Shown here: positions 28,177 to 37,092 of the stretch, in pieces | How positions within the stretch are numbered: position 1 is the stretch's first letter | Layout of the letters: each line of letters starts with the position of its first letter | Assembly (NCBI GenBank): GCA_009993885.1 | Contig: JAACSN010000009.1 | Span: forward strand, 37,389-101,388 | Reading direction: 5' to 3' | DNA from: Alphaproteobacteria bacterium | GTDB lineage: Bacteria > Pseudomonadota > Alphaproteobacteria > Caedimonadales > UBA9215 | Length of the DNA stretch: 64,000 nucleotides | Translations under genes and position numbers: made by a program | The notes under the pieces: model-generated | Database searches by the model: none | Told to the model about the DNA's origin: nothing | What the model saw: only the letters and a program-made list of their open reading frames with translations

Positions 28177-29313
28177 ATGAAAAAAATTACTTTTTTTGCA
28201 CTATCTGTTTTTGCCCTATTTTCCACAAAAGTCTTCTCTTCCGCAACAGAGATATCAACATCTGAAGAATACACAGGAGGCCTATCCAAAGCCTCTGTCT
28301 GTTTTGACGGGCTCGGTTATACGGAAGAACAACTTTTAAAGATTGACGAACATCTTTCTTCCGGAAAAGAACGTGAAATACCAATGACAAATTCGCCACA
28401 CGAGCGTGATTTCGGATATGATTTTCCCAAATCATCTTCTTTTAATTTAATGTTGCTCCTTGCAATAAGAACCTATTCCTATATACAATCTACAACAACA
28501 CAGCCTATCTGTTATGATATCGGAGGCGGTTATGGCGGCGATTCCCGAAATATGGTTCTTGCGGGCGGGACGGTAACCTACATTGATCATCATCCCGATG
28601 TAGCGGCGACAGCACGCCAAGAAGTTTATACAGCCCTTAGAAAAATAGCTTCTAACCAGAGTCAGAAAAAAGAATTTTGGGGACGACTCCGTATGGTAAA
28701 AGGTGATTTTCTACAAACAAAAAGCACCGTATTATATCCCGAAACCTTACAAATTAATTTTTGCAACCTAAGTAATGTCCTTCACTTTTTAACTCCCGCA
28801 CAAATAGATACTTTTCTTCCGGCCTTATTTAAAAAAATGGCTCCTGACGGTCTTGTTTTTGCCTCCATGCACGTCCCTTGCGATAGTGAAAAAGTCGTTG
28901 ACTATTTTCTCGACCAAAAAGAAAAAGGAAATCCTTATCCCGGTTATTTCAGATATGTCAGATATTGTAATGTAAAGAAAACATCAGAAAAAGAAATGTT
29001 TTTAAATTTTCAAGAAAACAAAAAACTTACTGATGCAGAGCCGGCTCTTGAAGGAGATTTACCCGGTCAAACAACATCTCAGACCTTCTTTCCGGCGCCT
29101 CCTTCTCATCCTAAAACCGTGACCATAAAAACAGTGATTCATTATTTTGATCCGGATATTGGCAGAGCAGCCTTTGAGAGAGCCGGTTTTACGGTTCAAA
29201 AAGCTTTCTTCACAAGCCTTTTTGGAGAGCCCCTTGAAAGTCAAAAAGCAACAAGAAAAGCTTTTCTGACGGGACATCACCATCTCACGGTCATTGCAAC
29301 CAAATCAAAATAG
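28177..29313 (+). CDS. Exported methyltransferase-fold protein
   Basis: The start at 28177 (AAAGG seven bases before it) gives 378 residues beginning with a signal peptide (KKITFFALSVFALFSTKVFSSA). The body looks like a class I S-adenosylmethionine methyltransferase. Motif I is Asp114-IGGGYGG in ICYDIGGGYGGDSR, the acidic end of beta-2 is Asp137 in TYIDHHP, and a post-motif segment LSNVLHFLTPAQ is followed by LFKKMAPDGLVFASM. Methyltransferases normally work in the cytoplasm, where the cofactor is, so an exported one suggests delivery into a host cell. Substrate unknown. It has its own terminator-like hairpin downstream. Confidence 0.7.
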   Translation: MKKITFFALSVFALFSTKVFSSATEISTSEEYTGGLSKASVCFDGLGYTEEQLLKIDEHLSSGKEREIPMTNSPHERDFGYDFPKSSSFNLMLLLAIRTYSYIQSTTTQPICYDIGGGYGGDSRNMVLAGGTVTYIDHHPDVAATARQEVYTALRKIASNQSQKKEFWGRLRMVKGDFLQTKSTVLYPETLQINFCNLSNVLHFLTPAQIDTFLPALFKKMAPDGLVFASMHVPCDSEKVVDYFLDQKEKGNPYPGYFRYVRYCNVKKTSEKEMFLNFQENKKLTDAEPALEGDLPGQTTSQTFFPAPPSHPKTVTIKTVIHYFDPDIGRAAFERAGFTVQKAFFTSLFGEPLESQKATRKAFLTGHHHLTVIATKSK

Positions 29314-29335
29314 CCCTTCCTAAAACCCCGTAAAA

Positions 29336-29366
29336 AAACGCCGCCCTTCAATAAAGGGTGGCGTTT
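29336..29366 (+). terminator. Hairpin terminator
   Basis: AAACGCC-G-CCCTT pairs with AAGGG-T-GGCGTTT around CAATA, followed by a weak CTTATT tail. It lies between two convergent genes. Confidence 0.65.
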
Positions 29367-29399
29367 CTTATTGACTTTATACTCATTTTAAAAAAATAT

Positions 29400-29885
29400 T
29401 TAATGCTTCGAGCCAATTTCTTTATCTTCTTTTTCCCCTTTGATAACATGGGTCAATTCGTCGCAAAAATAAATTTTACCGTCTCTCAACCGAAATAAAG
29501 CAAACACGCGAACCTCAACATCCCCGCCTTTCAGCTTTGTTGCTTTGGCTCTATGGATGCTATAAACCTTATCTCCGTCAGCCGCTAAATGATCAAAAGT
29601 TATTTTAATATCTTTGATCAGTTTTAATTGAGCCACACGATGAGGGAGAGAATCTTTATAATACAGGGTCTTTCCGTCAACATGCTGCACATAATCCGGA
29701 TGAATATATCTTTCAATAATTTCTTGAGCCTTTTTAGCATCTACGCTTGGATCGTTATACTTTTCATCGAAAAAGCGACGTATGGTTTCGATATTTTTCT
29801 CTTGCTGACTTTGTTCGGGGGCTGATTGAATACTTTGTGTTGCAAAACCTAAAATAAAAATCACCTTCGTTACAATCTTTTTCAT
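29400..29885 (-). CDS. Exported SnoaL/NTF2-like protein
   Basis: This 161-residue protein has a signal peptide (VTKVIFILGFATQSIQSAP) and an NTF2-like fold. The segments ETIRRFFDEKYND, YIHPDYVQHV and GDKVYSIHRAKAT, with VRVFALFRLRDGKIYFCDEL at the end, follow the SnoaL-type 'predicted aldol condensation enzyme' pattern. The reaction is unknown for most members. GGAGT precedes the ATG. It is divergent from the TetR regulator gene at 30098, which may control it. Confidence 0.75.
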   Translation of the reverse strand: MKKIVTKVIFILGFATQSIQSAPEQSQQEKNIETIRRFFDEKYNDPSVDAKKAQEIIERYIHPDYVQHVDGKTLYYKDSLPHRVAQLKLIKDIKITFDHLAADGDKVYSIHRAKATKLKGGDVEVRVFALFRLRDGKIYFCDELTHVIKGEKEDKEIGSKH

Positions 29886-29940
29886 GTTAATACTCCGTTA
29901 TTTATATGTAGGAATTCCGTTTTTTTCTTAACAAAGAGCA

Positions 29941-29967
29941 CAAGGTTTTCTTTGCTTTGCAACCTTG
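29941..29967. repeat. Inverted repeat in the SnoaL-TetR intergenic region
   Basis: CAAGGTT (29941-29947) and AACCTTG (29961-29967) are perfect inverted arms with a 13-base spacer. They overlap the -35 region of the tetR promoter and could be a second operator. Confidence 0.4.
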
Positions 29968-30012
29968 ATTTCTTTACTTTTTTCTGACTATAATAATTAT
30001 ATACCGATCGGT
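29965..30012 (+). promoter_or_regulatory. Promoter and palindromic operator of the TetR gene
   Basis: TTGATT (29965-29970) and consensus TATAAT (29989-29994) are 18 bases apart. The palindrome ACCGATCGGT (30003-30012) sits at the expected transcription start. TetR regulators often bind such GC-centred palindromes and repress themselves. Confidence 0.6.
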
Positions 30013-30097
30013 CAATAAATAATTTTAGATCCTTGAAGAACCGGAACGAAAGACCTATAAAGGTAAAGTCCCCCTAAGGTGAAAAAGTTTTAAAAGC

Positions 30098-30703
30098 ATG
30101 GAAAAGGAACCAAAACCAAAAAACAAACACCAAATTGCCGCTGAAAAACGTTATGAAAAAATCATATGCGCTGCCAAAAGGCTTTTTCTTGAAAAAGGCT
30201 TTGCAGGCACTTCCATGGGAGCTATTTCCAAGGCCTCTCAAACTAACCAAAGCTTGATATATCACTATTTTCCAAGTAAAGAAGAGCTTTGGGTTGCAAC
30301 AAAAGAACATATTCTAAAGAATCTGCAAGGGGATAACGATTTTGATCCGCACACCTGCAAAACCCCGCAAGATTTCATTAAAAAGACCTTGGAACAGCGT
30401 TTTCAACTTGTGCAAGAACAGCCCGATATGGCTCGTTTAATGCTCTGGCAGCGTCTGGAGAAACAAAGCAAGCCCCTTATCAGTCAAGTCAAGACTTCCT
30501 CTGCCCACTGGCCCCTAATCATCGAAAAATTCCAAAACCGAGGTCTGATAAAAAAAGAGGTTAAGCCCAAGCATCTCACTTCTTTAATGGTTAACGGTTT
30601 TTTTGCCGTTGTAACGGATAACGCCTATGCTTTAGACACTCGAACTCAAAAAGAAAATCTTGATTTCCTAATAAAAAATCTGACGAATTATGCGTGCCTA
30701 TAA
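30098..30703 (+). CDS. TetR/AcrR-family transcriptional regulator
   Basis: This 201-residue protein has a canonical TetR DNA-binding domain. The segment RYEKIICAAKRLFLEKGFAG is followed by TSMGAISKASQTNQSLIYHY and FPSKEELW (residues about 18-67), and the C-terminal ligand-binding domain is helical (about 70-200). A perfect palindrome overlaps its transcription start, suggesting autorepression. The divergent SnoaL-like gene is the natural candidate target. The ligand is unknown. Confidence 0.9.
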   Translation: MEKEPKPKNKHQIAAEKRYEKIICAAKRLFLEKGFAGTSMGAISKASQTNQSLIYHYFPSKEELWVATKEHILKNLQGDNDFDPHTCKTPQDFIKKTLEQRFQLVQEQPDMARLMLWQRLEKQSKPLISQVKTSSAHWPLIIEKFQNRGLIKKEVKPKHLTSLMVNGFFAVVTDNAYALDTRTQKENLDFLIKNLTNYACL

Positions 30704-30753
30704 AATTTTGAAGGGCTAAATTTCCTTAGCCCATGAGTCTCTTACAGGCATAG

Positions 30754-30782
30754 AAAAAAGGCTGCATAACACAGCCCTTTTT
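30754..30782. terminator. Bidirectional terminator between tetR and fabG
   Basis: AAAAAGGCTG pairs with CAGCC-C-TTTTT (one bulged C) around CATAACA. A second stem, GGGCTAA (30713-30719) / TTAGCCC (30726-30732), lies just before it but has no T tail. Confidence 0.7.
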
Positions 30783-30829
30783 AATATTTTTCTATCACCA
30801 CAAGATTTTCTTACAAAAACTTCTATAGG

Positions 30830-31567
30830 CTAGATCATGGCCATGCCGCCGTTTACATGAAGGGTTTGACCCGTCACATAGCTTGCCTCTTCCGACGCAA
30901 GATAAAGAACCGCACTTGCAATATCTTCGGGTTTACCCATACGACCTTGAGGAATCCCGGCCAAAAGAGCCTCTTTTTGAGCATCGGGTAAAACGTCTGT
31001 CATATCGGATTCAATAAAACCGGGCGCTACACAATTCACCGTAATATTTCGGCTTGCCACTTCTTGAGCAAGGGATTTTGACAGGCCGATAATACCGGCC
31101 TTGCTTGCACAATAATTTGCTTGCCCCGGATTTCCCGTTACACCGACAATAGAAGAAATATTAATAATACGCCCCCACCTTGCTTTCATCATAGGTCGCA
31201 TAGCAGCCCGTGACAGATAAAAAGGTGCTTTCAAATTTACATCAAGAACCTCATCCAATTCTTCATCTTTCATACGCATAAAAAGATTATCTTTGGTAAG
31301 GCCTGCATTATTAACAAGAATTGAAACGGCTCCCGCTTTCTCGGCAACTGCCGCCACAAGACCTTGAACGCTTTCTTTGTCTTTAAGGTCCGAAGTCACG
31401 ACGTGGGCACGGTCACCCAACTCTTTTGCAAGAGTATTCAAAATTTCAACACGCCGCCCTGAAAGAACAACGGTTGCGCCTGCAGCATAGAGAGAACGAG
31501 CAATAGCAGAACCAAGGCCGCCGGCAGCGCCGGTTACAAGGGCAACTTTTCCATCCAAATTAAACAT
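30830..31567 (-). CDS. fabG: 3-oxoacyl-[ACP] reductase FabG
   Basis: FabG reduces 3-oxoacyl-ACP with NADPH in each round of fatty-acid elongation. The 245-residue short-chain dehydrogenase has the cofactor loop [12 protein letters not shown] (about residues 12-23) and NNAG in [10 protein letters not shown]. The catalytic Ser is in [11 protein letters not shown], the YxxxK pair is in ANYCASKAG, and the C terminus is [16 protein letters not shown]. It follows fabD by 41 bases on the same strand. The usual next genes acpP and fabF are absent. Confidence 0.96.
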   Translation of the reverse strand: MFNLDGKVALVTGAAGGLGSAIARSLYAAGATVVLSGRRVEILNTLAKELGDRAHVVTSDLKDKESVQGLVAAVAEKAGAVSILVNNAGLTKDNLFMRMKDEELDEVLDVNLKAPFYLSRAAMRPMMKARWGRIINISSIVGVTGNPGQANYCASKAGIIGLSKSLAQEVASRNITVNCVAPGFIESDMTDVLPDAQKEALLAGIPQGRMGKPEDIASAVLYLASEEASYVTGQTLHVNGGMAMI

Positions 31568-31608
31568 ACTGTTTATCCTTATTTTTTTTTAATACTACGC
31601 ATTTTGGG

Positions 31609-32565
31609 CTAAGCCGCTAATTTGTGACAAAACGCATCAATATCGGCAGGTGTTTCAATATTAACAGTAGCGACTTCTTTATTAATGCGGCGCATAAGTC
31701 CTGAAAGAACTTTCCCGGCTCCAACTTCAATACTCTCGGTTACGCCTTGTGAGGTAAGATAATTCATACTCTCAACCCAGCGAACCCTTCCCGTAACCTG
31801 ATCAACGAGACGCCTTATCACTTGCTCTTGTTTTTCAAGAGGTGTTGCCGTGATGTTGGAAATTAAGGTGATATCGGGCATAGAGTTGATTTTTTCCCCT
31901 TGAAGAGCTTCTTCCATAACTTTAGCGGCAGGTGCCATCAAGGACGAATGGAAAGGAGCGCTTACAGGCAAAAGAATTGCCCTCTTAATAGCGTATTCTT
32001 TTTCCTGAGCAAGATGAATAGCCCTTTCGACGGCCTCTCTATGACCGCTTAAAACCACTTGACCCGGCGCATTATCATTGGCAATTTCACACAAAGAATT
32101 ACCCTCGGACACATCTTTTGCAAGATTTTGTGCTTGTTCTACGGTTGCACCGATCAGAGCAGCCATACCTCCTTTTCCAACAGGCACAGCTTGTTGCATG
32201 GCATTACCGCGAATACGCAAAAGACGGGTTGTAGCCGCAAGGCTATAAACCCCCGTCGCACAAAGAGCCGAGTATTCTCCCAAAGAGTGACCGGCCACAA
32301 AAGCTATATTTTTCCCAAAATCAAAGCCCATTTCTTTCCCAAGGACCCGCATAACAGCCATACTCACTGCCATCAAAGCAGGCTGAGTATTATGCGTTAA
32401 TTGAAGATCGGCTTCATCCCCCGCAAACATCAAGGCCGAGAGTTTTTGACCGAGAACATCATCTACTTCTTGAAAAACTTCTTTAGCGCTTAGAAAAGTA
32501 TCATGGAGCTCGCGCCCCATGCCGACATACTGGGATCCTTGACCCGGAAAAACAAAAGCCTTCAT
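31609..32565 (-). CDS. fabD: Malonyl-CoA:ACP transacylase FabD
   Basis: FabD loads malonyl groups onto acyl carrier protein for fatty-acid synthesis. The 318-residue protein has FPGQGSQYVGMG at the N terminus, the nucleophile Ser in VAGHSLGEYSALC (about residue 96), and His of the pair in LPVSAPFHSSLM (about 200). IEVGAGKVLSGLMRRI closes the domain. It is the first gene of the fabD-fabG pair. Confidence 0.96.
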   Translation of the reverse strand: MKAFVFPGQGSQYVGMGRELHDTFLSAKEVFQEVDDVLGQKLSALMFAGDEADLQLTHNTQPALMAVSMAVMRVLGKEMGFDFGKNIAFVAGHSLGEYSALCATGVYSLAATTRLLRIRGNAMQQAVPVGKGGMAALIGATVEQAQNLAKDVSEGNSLCEIANDNAPGQVVLSGHREAVERAIHLAQEKEYAIKRAILLPVSAPFHSSLMAPAAKVMEEALQGEKINSMPDITLISNITATPLEKQEQVIRRLVDQVTGRVRWVESMNYLTSQGVTESIEVGAGKVLSGLMRRINKEVATVNIETPADIDAFCHKLAA

Positions 32566-32607
32566 ATGGTATTCCTTACATCACTCTTAAAATAAATATA
32601 AGTATAG

Positions 32608-33081
32608 CTATAGCGCCTTAGCCTGTTTTGTCAATGAATTTTCAGGAAGACGGGTCATCTTAATGTGACGAATACCGGCTTCATCATAAGGCTCTCCTAC
32701 CTCTTTAAATCCATATTTTGCGTAAAAATCTTTGGCATAATACTGTGACGATAAAAGAAGAGACGTCGTTGGATAAAAGGAGGCAGCATACTCAAGGAAA
32801 CCTTCCATCACCTGTCGGGCATAACCTTTCCCGCGATACTCTTTCGCCACGACAAAGCGCCCCAAAACAATTTCATTCTTTCCTTGATTATCAGGCACAA
32901 AGAAACGAGCATACGCAATAATCTTGTCCGAGTTTTCAATAAAAATATGCAGGGCTTGAAAGTCTAAACCGTCTAACTCCTGCTCATCACAGTGTTGCTC
33001 AAAGATAAAGACCGTCTCTCGCAATTGCATAATACGATAAAGCTGTTGAGCGGAGAGTTCTTGAAAGGATTTGATCTGCAT
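32608..33081 (-). CDS. ElaA-like GNAT acetyltransferase
   Basis: The start at 33081 gives 157 residues. The N-terminal QLYRIMQLRETVFIFEQHC and the following ELDGLDFQALH match the ElaA subfamily of GNAT N-acetyltransferases. The acetyl-CoA loop is VVAKEYRGKGYARQVM (R-G-K-G-Y-A). The acceptor is unknown. The longer in-frame start at 33117 lacks support. It is transcribed in the same direction as fabD but about 40 bases upstream. Confidence 0.85.
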   Translation of the reverse strand: MQIKSFQELSAQQLYRIMQLRETVFIFEQHCDEQELDGLDFQALHIFIENSDKIIAYARFFVPDNQGKNEIVLGRFVVAKEYRGKGYARQVMEGFLEYAASFYPTTSLLLSSQYYAKDFYAKYGFKEVGEPYDEAGIRHIKMTRLPENSLTKQAKAL

Positions 33082-33155
33082 TTTTTTCTTGTTCCTTATA
33101 ACTGTACTTTCCCCCAAAAATACGTTAAAAAGACAAAAATAACGAGTGTTTTTTT

Positions 33156-33998
33156 ATGGCTGATAAAGTGACAGATAATATTGACCGGGAAACCGTCAGA
33201 GGCTTTGGCGAAGAATGGTCGCATTTTGACCAATCCTCTCTCCCCCCCCAAGAACACCAAGAACAATTTGATCGCTATTTTAAAGTGTTTCCTTGGGAGA
33301 AACTTCCCGCAACTTCAACAGGGTTTGACATGGGATGCGGTAGCGGGCGATGGGCTCGCAAAGTAGCCGAACATGTCGGTATATTACACTGTGTCGATGC
33401 GAGCGCCCCTGCACTCGAGGTAACAAAAAGAGCCTTAAAAGCTTTTCCCCAAACACAATTTCATTGCGCCTCTGCCGATCATTTACCCTTTGAGGATAAT
33501 TCCCAAGACTTCGGATATAGTCTCGGGGTGTTACACCATATTCCCGATACACAAAACGCCCTCAATTCTTGTGTTAAAAAACTTAAAAAAGGCGCCCCTT
33601 TCCTTGTGTATATTTACTATGCCTTTGACTCAAAACCTTGGTGGTTTAAAGCTGTTTGGCGACTAAGTGATATTTTACGTCGCGGGATTTACAGGTTACC
33701 TTTTTTTCTCAGGCGGCAAGTAACAAATATCATTGCAGCTCTTATCTACTGGCCGTTGGCGCGTTTGTCAGGGATAATGGCTAAGCTCGGCCTAACGGTC
33801 GACAATCTTCCCTTATCTCAATACCGCCATCATAGCTTTTACACCATGAGAACCGATGCCCTTGATCGCTTTGGAACAAAGCTCGAACAGCGCTTTACCT
33901 TAGCTCAAATCAAAAGCATGATGACCGCTGCAGGTCTAAAAGACCTTGTCCATAGCCCTGAAGCACCCTTTTGGTGCGTGTGCGGTATCAAAGAATAA
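33156..33998 (+). CDS. Class I SAM-dependent methyltransferase
   Basis: This 280-residue cytosolic protein has motif I FDMGCGSGRWARKVA (about residues 57-71), the acidic end of beta-2 in CVDASAPALE, and the post-motif SLGVLHHIPDTQNAL typical of Methyltransf_11 enzymes. A C-terminal hydrophobic/basic stretch (FFLRRQVTNIIAALIYWPLA) may contact membranes or a lipid substrate. The substrate is unknown. It is divergent from the acetyltransferase gene and converges on the next gene with two bases between. Confidence 0.85.
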   Translation: MADKVTDNIDRETVRGFGEEWSHFDQSSLPPQEHQEQFDRYFKVFPWEKLPATSTGFDMGCGSGRWARKVAEHVGILHCVDASAPALEVTKRALKAFPQTQFHCASADHLPFEDNSQDFGYSLGVLHHIPDTQNALNSCVKKLKKGAPFLVYIYYAFDSKPWWFKAVWRLSDILRRGIYRLPFFLRRQVTNIIAALIYWPLARLSGIMAKLGLTVDNLPLSQYRHHSFYTMRTDALDRFGTKLEQRFTLAQIKSMMTAAGLKDLVHSPEAPFWCVCGIKE

Positions 33999-34000
33999 GT

Positions 34001-35494
34001 TTAGGCCTTTTTCAAACGAGGCGTCGGAACTTTCAAGAAATAGCACAGCAGACGCGTCACAAAAGCACCTATAATTGTAATGACAACAGCATATTTAATA
34101 GGATCCACCTCTACGCTATTTGATTGATAAATCAAAAAGCAAGATAATAAAACACCCCAGAACATAGATATTTCCGCATAAAGCCCGCCATGCAACGCAA
34201 CAATATATTTCCCCCCGCTTAAGATATCACGCATAATACCGCCCCCTGCTGCGGTCACGATGGCAAAAAAACCGCCCCAAAGCCATAAGGGCTCAACCCT
34301 TGCAACCACAGAAACAATGACCCCCGTTACCGTAAAACTTGCAAGCCCCAAAGCATCGGTCACCATTAAAAACGTTTCTCCCGTTGACGCCGAGAAAAGA
34401 GACCTTTTTCCCGCAGCCTTATAATGCTGCATCAAACGAACAACGACCATACCTCCTAAAACAGTGGTAATCACAAGCGCAAGATACAAAGGAGACGTTA
34501 ACATGCCGATTGGGTGGCGTTGAAAAATCATATCCCTTACGATACCTCCGCCAAGAGAAGGCATCAACGCAAACAAAAAAGCCCCGAAAAGAGTTGAATT
34601 TTGACGATACGCAATCAAAAGGCCTGAAATAGCAAAAGCAAAAATTCCAATAATTTCAACGATTTGAAACCACAAGGAAGAAACTGTTTGAAGCAACAAA
34701 ACGGGATAAAGATAGGTGCGAATAATTTCTTGATATTTCTGAGTTTCTTGAAGGGTATCAATGGCTTGATTCACCTTAGCCATAAACTCCGGTGTGGTTG
34801 TTTTTTTGCTAAACATCAAATGAATAGGGGTTTTAATATTAAGATCAAGGCTCTCAATCTGCCCTCCCCAATCTTTGCGCCAAATAAGCGTCGACCCAAC
34901 CAAGCGATCCGATAAAGCCCCTTGAACTTTTCCGGAAATCAACGCCTCAAAACTTTCTTGATCCGTAAAAACACGCAAGATCAGCTTTTGATTCCGAGGA
35001 TCTGCAATCCATTCGTTAACCTTCGGATCTGCATAAATGAAACCGTCAATAACGGCTATCTTTTTCTGCTTTTCTATTAAGCCTTTTAAAAAGCGATCAA
35101 CGGACGAGACATCAAAATCCCCTTGCTTTCCTTTCAAAATAAAAAGAGCATTTTCCTCAAAACGATAAGGTTTCGAAAAATAAACAAACGCCTCACGGGT
35201 TTTTGTCTTTGTGGCACCGGCAGCAAAATCCCGATCCCCTGTTTTTAAATCTTCTTGATGTTGTTTCCAAGACACGGGTTTATAAATCGGCTTATATCCC
35301 ATTTCTTTAAGAATTGCCGTTACAAGCGCAATATCCAACCCTGTCAGAAACGGCACGCCGCTACTTGTATCTTCAAATTGATAAGGATCCCAAGAATACC
35401 ATCCCGTCACAAGGTCTTTCTTAGGTTGACTTGCACCCGCCACAACAGAAGAAAAAACAAGAAATACACTAAGGAAAAGAAAAAATCGCTTCAT
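34001..35494 (-). CDS. Fusion of a periplasmic solute-binding domain and a TRIC/UPF0126 membrane channel domain
   Basis: This 497-residue protein has three parts. Residues 1-20 are a signal peptide (KRFFLFLSVFLVFSSVVAGA). Residues about 28-262 are a type 3 extracellular solute-binding domain (GLDIALVTAILKEMGY, AGATKTKTREAFVYFSKPY, and a later SFEALISGKVQGALSDR). Residues about 270-490 are a seven-helix UPF0126/TRIC module with its duplicated signature GGGIVRD (315-321) and GGGIMRD (417-423). TRIC proteins are trimeric cation channels, and bacterial members such as YicG transport small molecules or ions. The fusion suggests ligand-gated transport. Substrate unknown. It lies downstream of nuoI on the same strand with a 71-base gap. 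Confidence 0.85.
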   Translation of the reverse strand: MKRFFLFLSVFLVFSSVVAGASQPKKDLVTGWYSWDPYQFEDTSSGVPFLTGLDIALVTAILKEMGYKPIYKPVSWKQHQEDLKTGDRDFAAGATKTKTREAFVYFSKPYRFEENALFILKGKQGDFDVSSVDRFLKGLIEKQKKIAVIDGFIYADPKVNEWIADPRNQKLILRVFTDQESFEALISGKVQGALSDRLVGSTLIWRKDWGGQIESLDLNIKTPIHLMFSKKTTTPEFMAKVNQAIDTLQETQKYQEIIRTYLYPVLLLQTVSSLWFQIVEIIGIFAFAISGLLIAYRQNSTLFGAFLFALMPSLGGGIVRDMIFQRHPIGMLTSPLYLALVITTVLGGMVVVRLMQHYKAAGKRSLFSASTGETFLMVTDALGLASFTVTGVIVSVVARVEPLWLWGGFFAIVTAAGGGIMRDILSGGKYIVALHGGLYAEISMFWGVLLSCFLIYQSNSVEVDPIKYAVVITIIGAFVTRLLCYFLKVPTPRLKKA

Positions 35495-35565
35495 TGAAAG
35501 TCTTTTTATTTTAAGTATAGCCTATAAAAACTAAAAGAGACTATATCAAAAAAGAAAGTGAAAAA

Positions 35566-36057
35566 TTAATGATAACGTTCTTCGCGCTTGATATTCTCGG
35601 CCAACAACTCTTCCCAACGATCGCCATTATCCAATAACTTGTCTTTATTATAAAAAAGCTCTTCTCGGGTGAAGGTCGAATATTCGTAGTTTGGTCCTTC
35701 AACAATGGAATCAACGGGGCATGATTCTTGGCACAGTCCGCAAAAAATACACTTTGTCATATCAATATCATAGCGAACGGTGCGCCTGCTGCCGTCTTCT
35801 TCTCGGGGTGCGGCGTCAATGGTAATCGCTTGTGCAGGACAAATAGCTTCACAAAGTTTGCACGAGATACAACGTTCTTCTCCATTCGGGTAACGCCGCA
35901 AAGCATGCTCCGCCCTAAATCGAGGGCTTAAGGGCCCCTTTTCGTGAGGATAATTCAACGTTACCTTGGCTTTGAAAAAGTACTTAAGCGTCAACCCGAG
36001 GCCCGATAGAATGTCTAAGAGCCCAAAAGCTTTAACACGTTGAATAAACCGAATCAT
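35566..36057 (-). CDS. nuoI: NADH-quinone oxidoreductase subunit I
   Basis: NuoI carries the two 4Fe-4S clusters N6a and N6b that pass electrons toward the quinone site of complex I. The 163-residue protein has two ferredoxin-type motifs, [14 protein letters not shown] and [14 protein letters not shown], and the N-terminal helix typical of alphaproteobacterial and mitochondrial TYKY. It is the last nuo gene in the cluster. Confidence 0.97.
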   Translation of the reverse strand: MIRFIQRVKAFGLLDILSGLGLTLKYFFKAKVTLNYPHEKGPLSPRFRAEHALRRYPNGEERCISCKLCEAICPAQAITIDAAPREEDGSRRTVRYDIDMTKCIFCGLCQESCPVDSIVEGPNYEYSTFTREELFYNKDKLLDNGDRWEELLAENIKREERYH

Positions 36058-36069
36058 AATAAAATCCTT

Positions 36070-37092
36070 TTAGCCGGGTAAATTATCTGTGTAAAACAAG
36101 AAACCGGCAGTTAAAACCAACCACACAAGTGAGAAAGGTAAAAATACTTTCCAGCCCAATCGCATCAATTGGTCATAGCGATAACGAGGTAGGGTTGCCC
36201 GCACCCACAGAAAACAAAAAAGAACCATGGCTATTTTTAAGGCAAACCATACAAAACCGGGGAGCCATGTAAAGGGAGCAAAATCAAAAGGCGGCAACCA
36301 GCCTCCAAGAAAAAGGATCGTTGTCATAGCACTCATGAGGATCATATTGGCATATTCCCCCAAGAAAAAGAGCGCAAAAGGCATAGAGGAATATTCAACA
36401 TTATAACCCGAGACCAATTCTGCCTCGGCTTCCGGCAAGTCAAAGGGCGCACGATTGGTTTCCGCCAGCGTTGAAATAAAGAAAATAATCATCATCGGAA
36501 AAAGAGGAACGGCATACCACATGCCTTTTTGAGCCATGACAATATCCGTCAAGTTTAAAGACCCGACGCACATTAAAACACTTACAATAATAAAACCCAT
36601 GGAGATTTCGTAAGAAACCATTTGTGCCGCCGAACGCATAGCACCAAGAAAAGGGTACTTTGAATTGCTGGACCACCCCGCGATAATAATACCGTAGACA
36701 CCAAGAGAAGAAACCGCAAAGAGAAACAAGATACCGACGTTTAAGTCCGAAAGCACAACCCCTTCCCCAAAAGGAATGACTGACCAAGATATTAAAGAAA
36801 GGGTAAAAGTAATCACCGGTGCCATCAAGAATAATACGGGATTAGAGCGGGCGGGAATAATAATTTCCTTATGCATCAATTTCACCGCATCGGCGATAGG
36901 TTGGAGCAAACCGAAAGGGCCGACACTGTTAGGACCTCGCCGCAATTGCATATAGCCGATCACCTTACGCTCGGCATAAGTAAGGTATGCAACGGACAAA
37001 ATTAAAGGTAAAACGATAAGGAGAATGTACCCGAGAGTAACAGCTCCGTATTGCAAATTTTCCCACCAAAGGGGCGGAATCATATCAAGCAC
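36070..37092 (-). CDS. nuoH: NADH-quinone oxidoreductase subunit H
   Basis: NuoH is the membrane subunit (ND1) that helps form the quinone channel of complex I. The 340-residue protein has eight or nine hydrophobic segments and conserved loops [19 protein letters not shown] and [20 protein letters not shown]. It overlaps nuoG by eight bases. Confidence 0.97.
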   Translation of the reverse strand: MLDMIPPLWWENLQYGAVTLGYILLIVLPLILSVAYLTYAERKVIGYMQLRRGPNSVGPFGLLQPIADAVKLMHKEIIIPARSNPVLFLMAPVITFTLSLISWSVIPFGEGVVLSDLNVGILFLFAVSSLGVYGIIIAGWSSNSKYPFLGAMRSAAQMVSYEISMGFIIVSVLMCVGSLNLTDIVMAQKGMWYAVPLFPMMIIFFISTLAETNRAPFDLPEAEAELVSGYNVEYSSMPFALFFLGEYANMILMSAMTTILFLGGWLPPFDFAPFTWLPGFVWFALKIAMVLFCFLWVRATLPRYRYDQLMRLGWKVFLPFSLVWLVLTAGFLFYTDNLPG

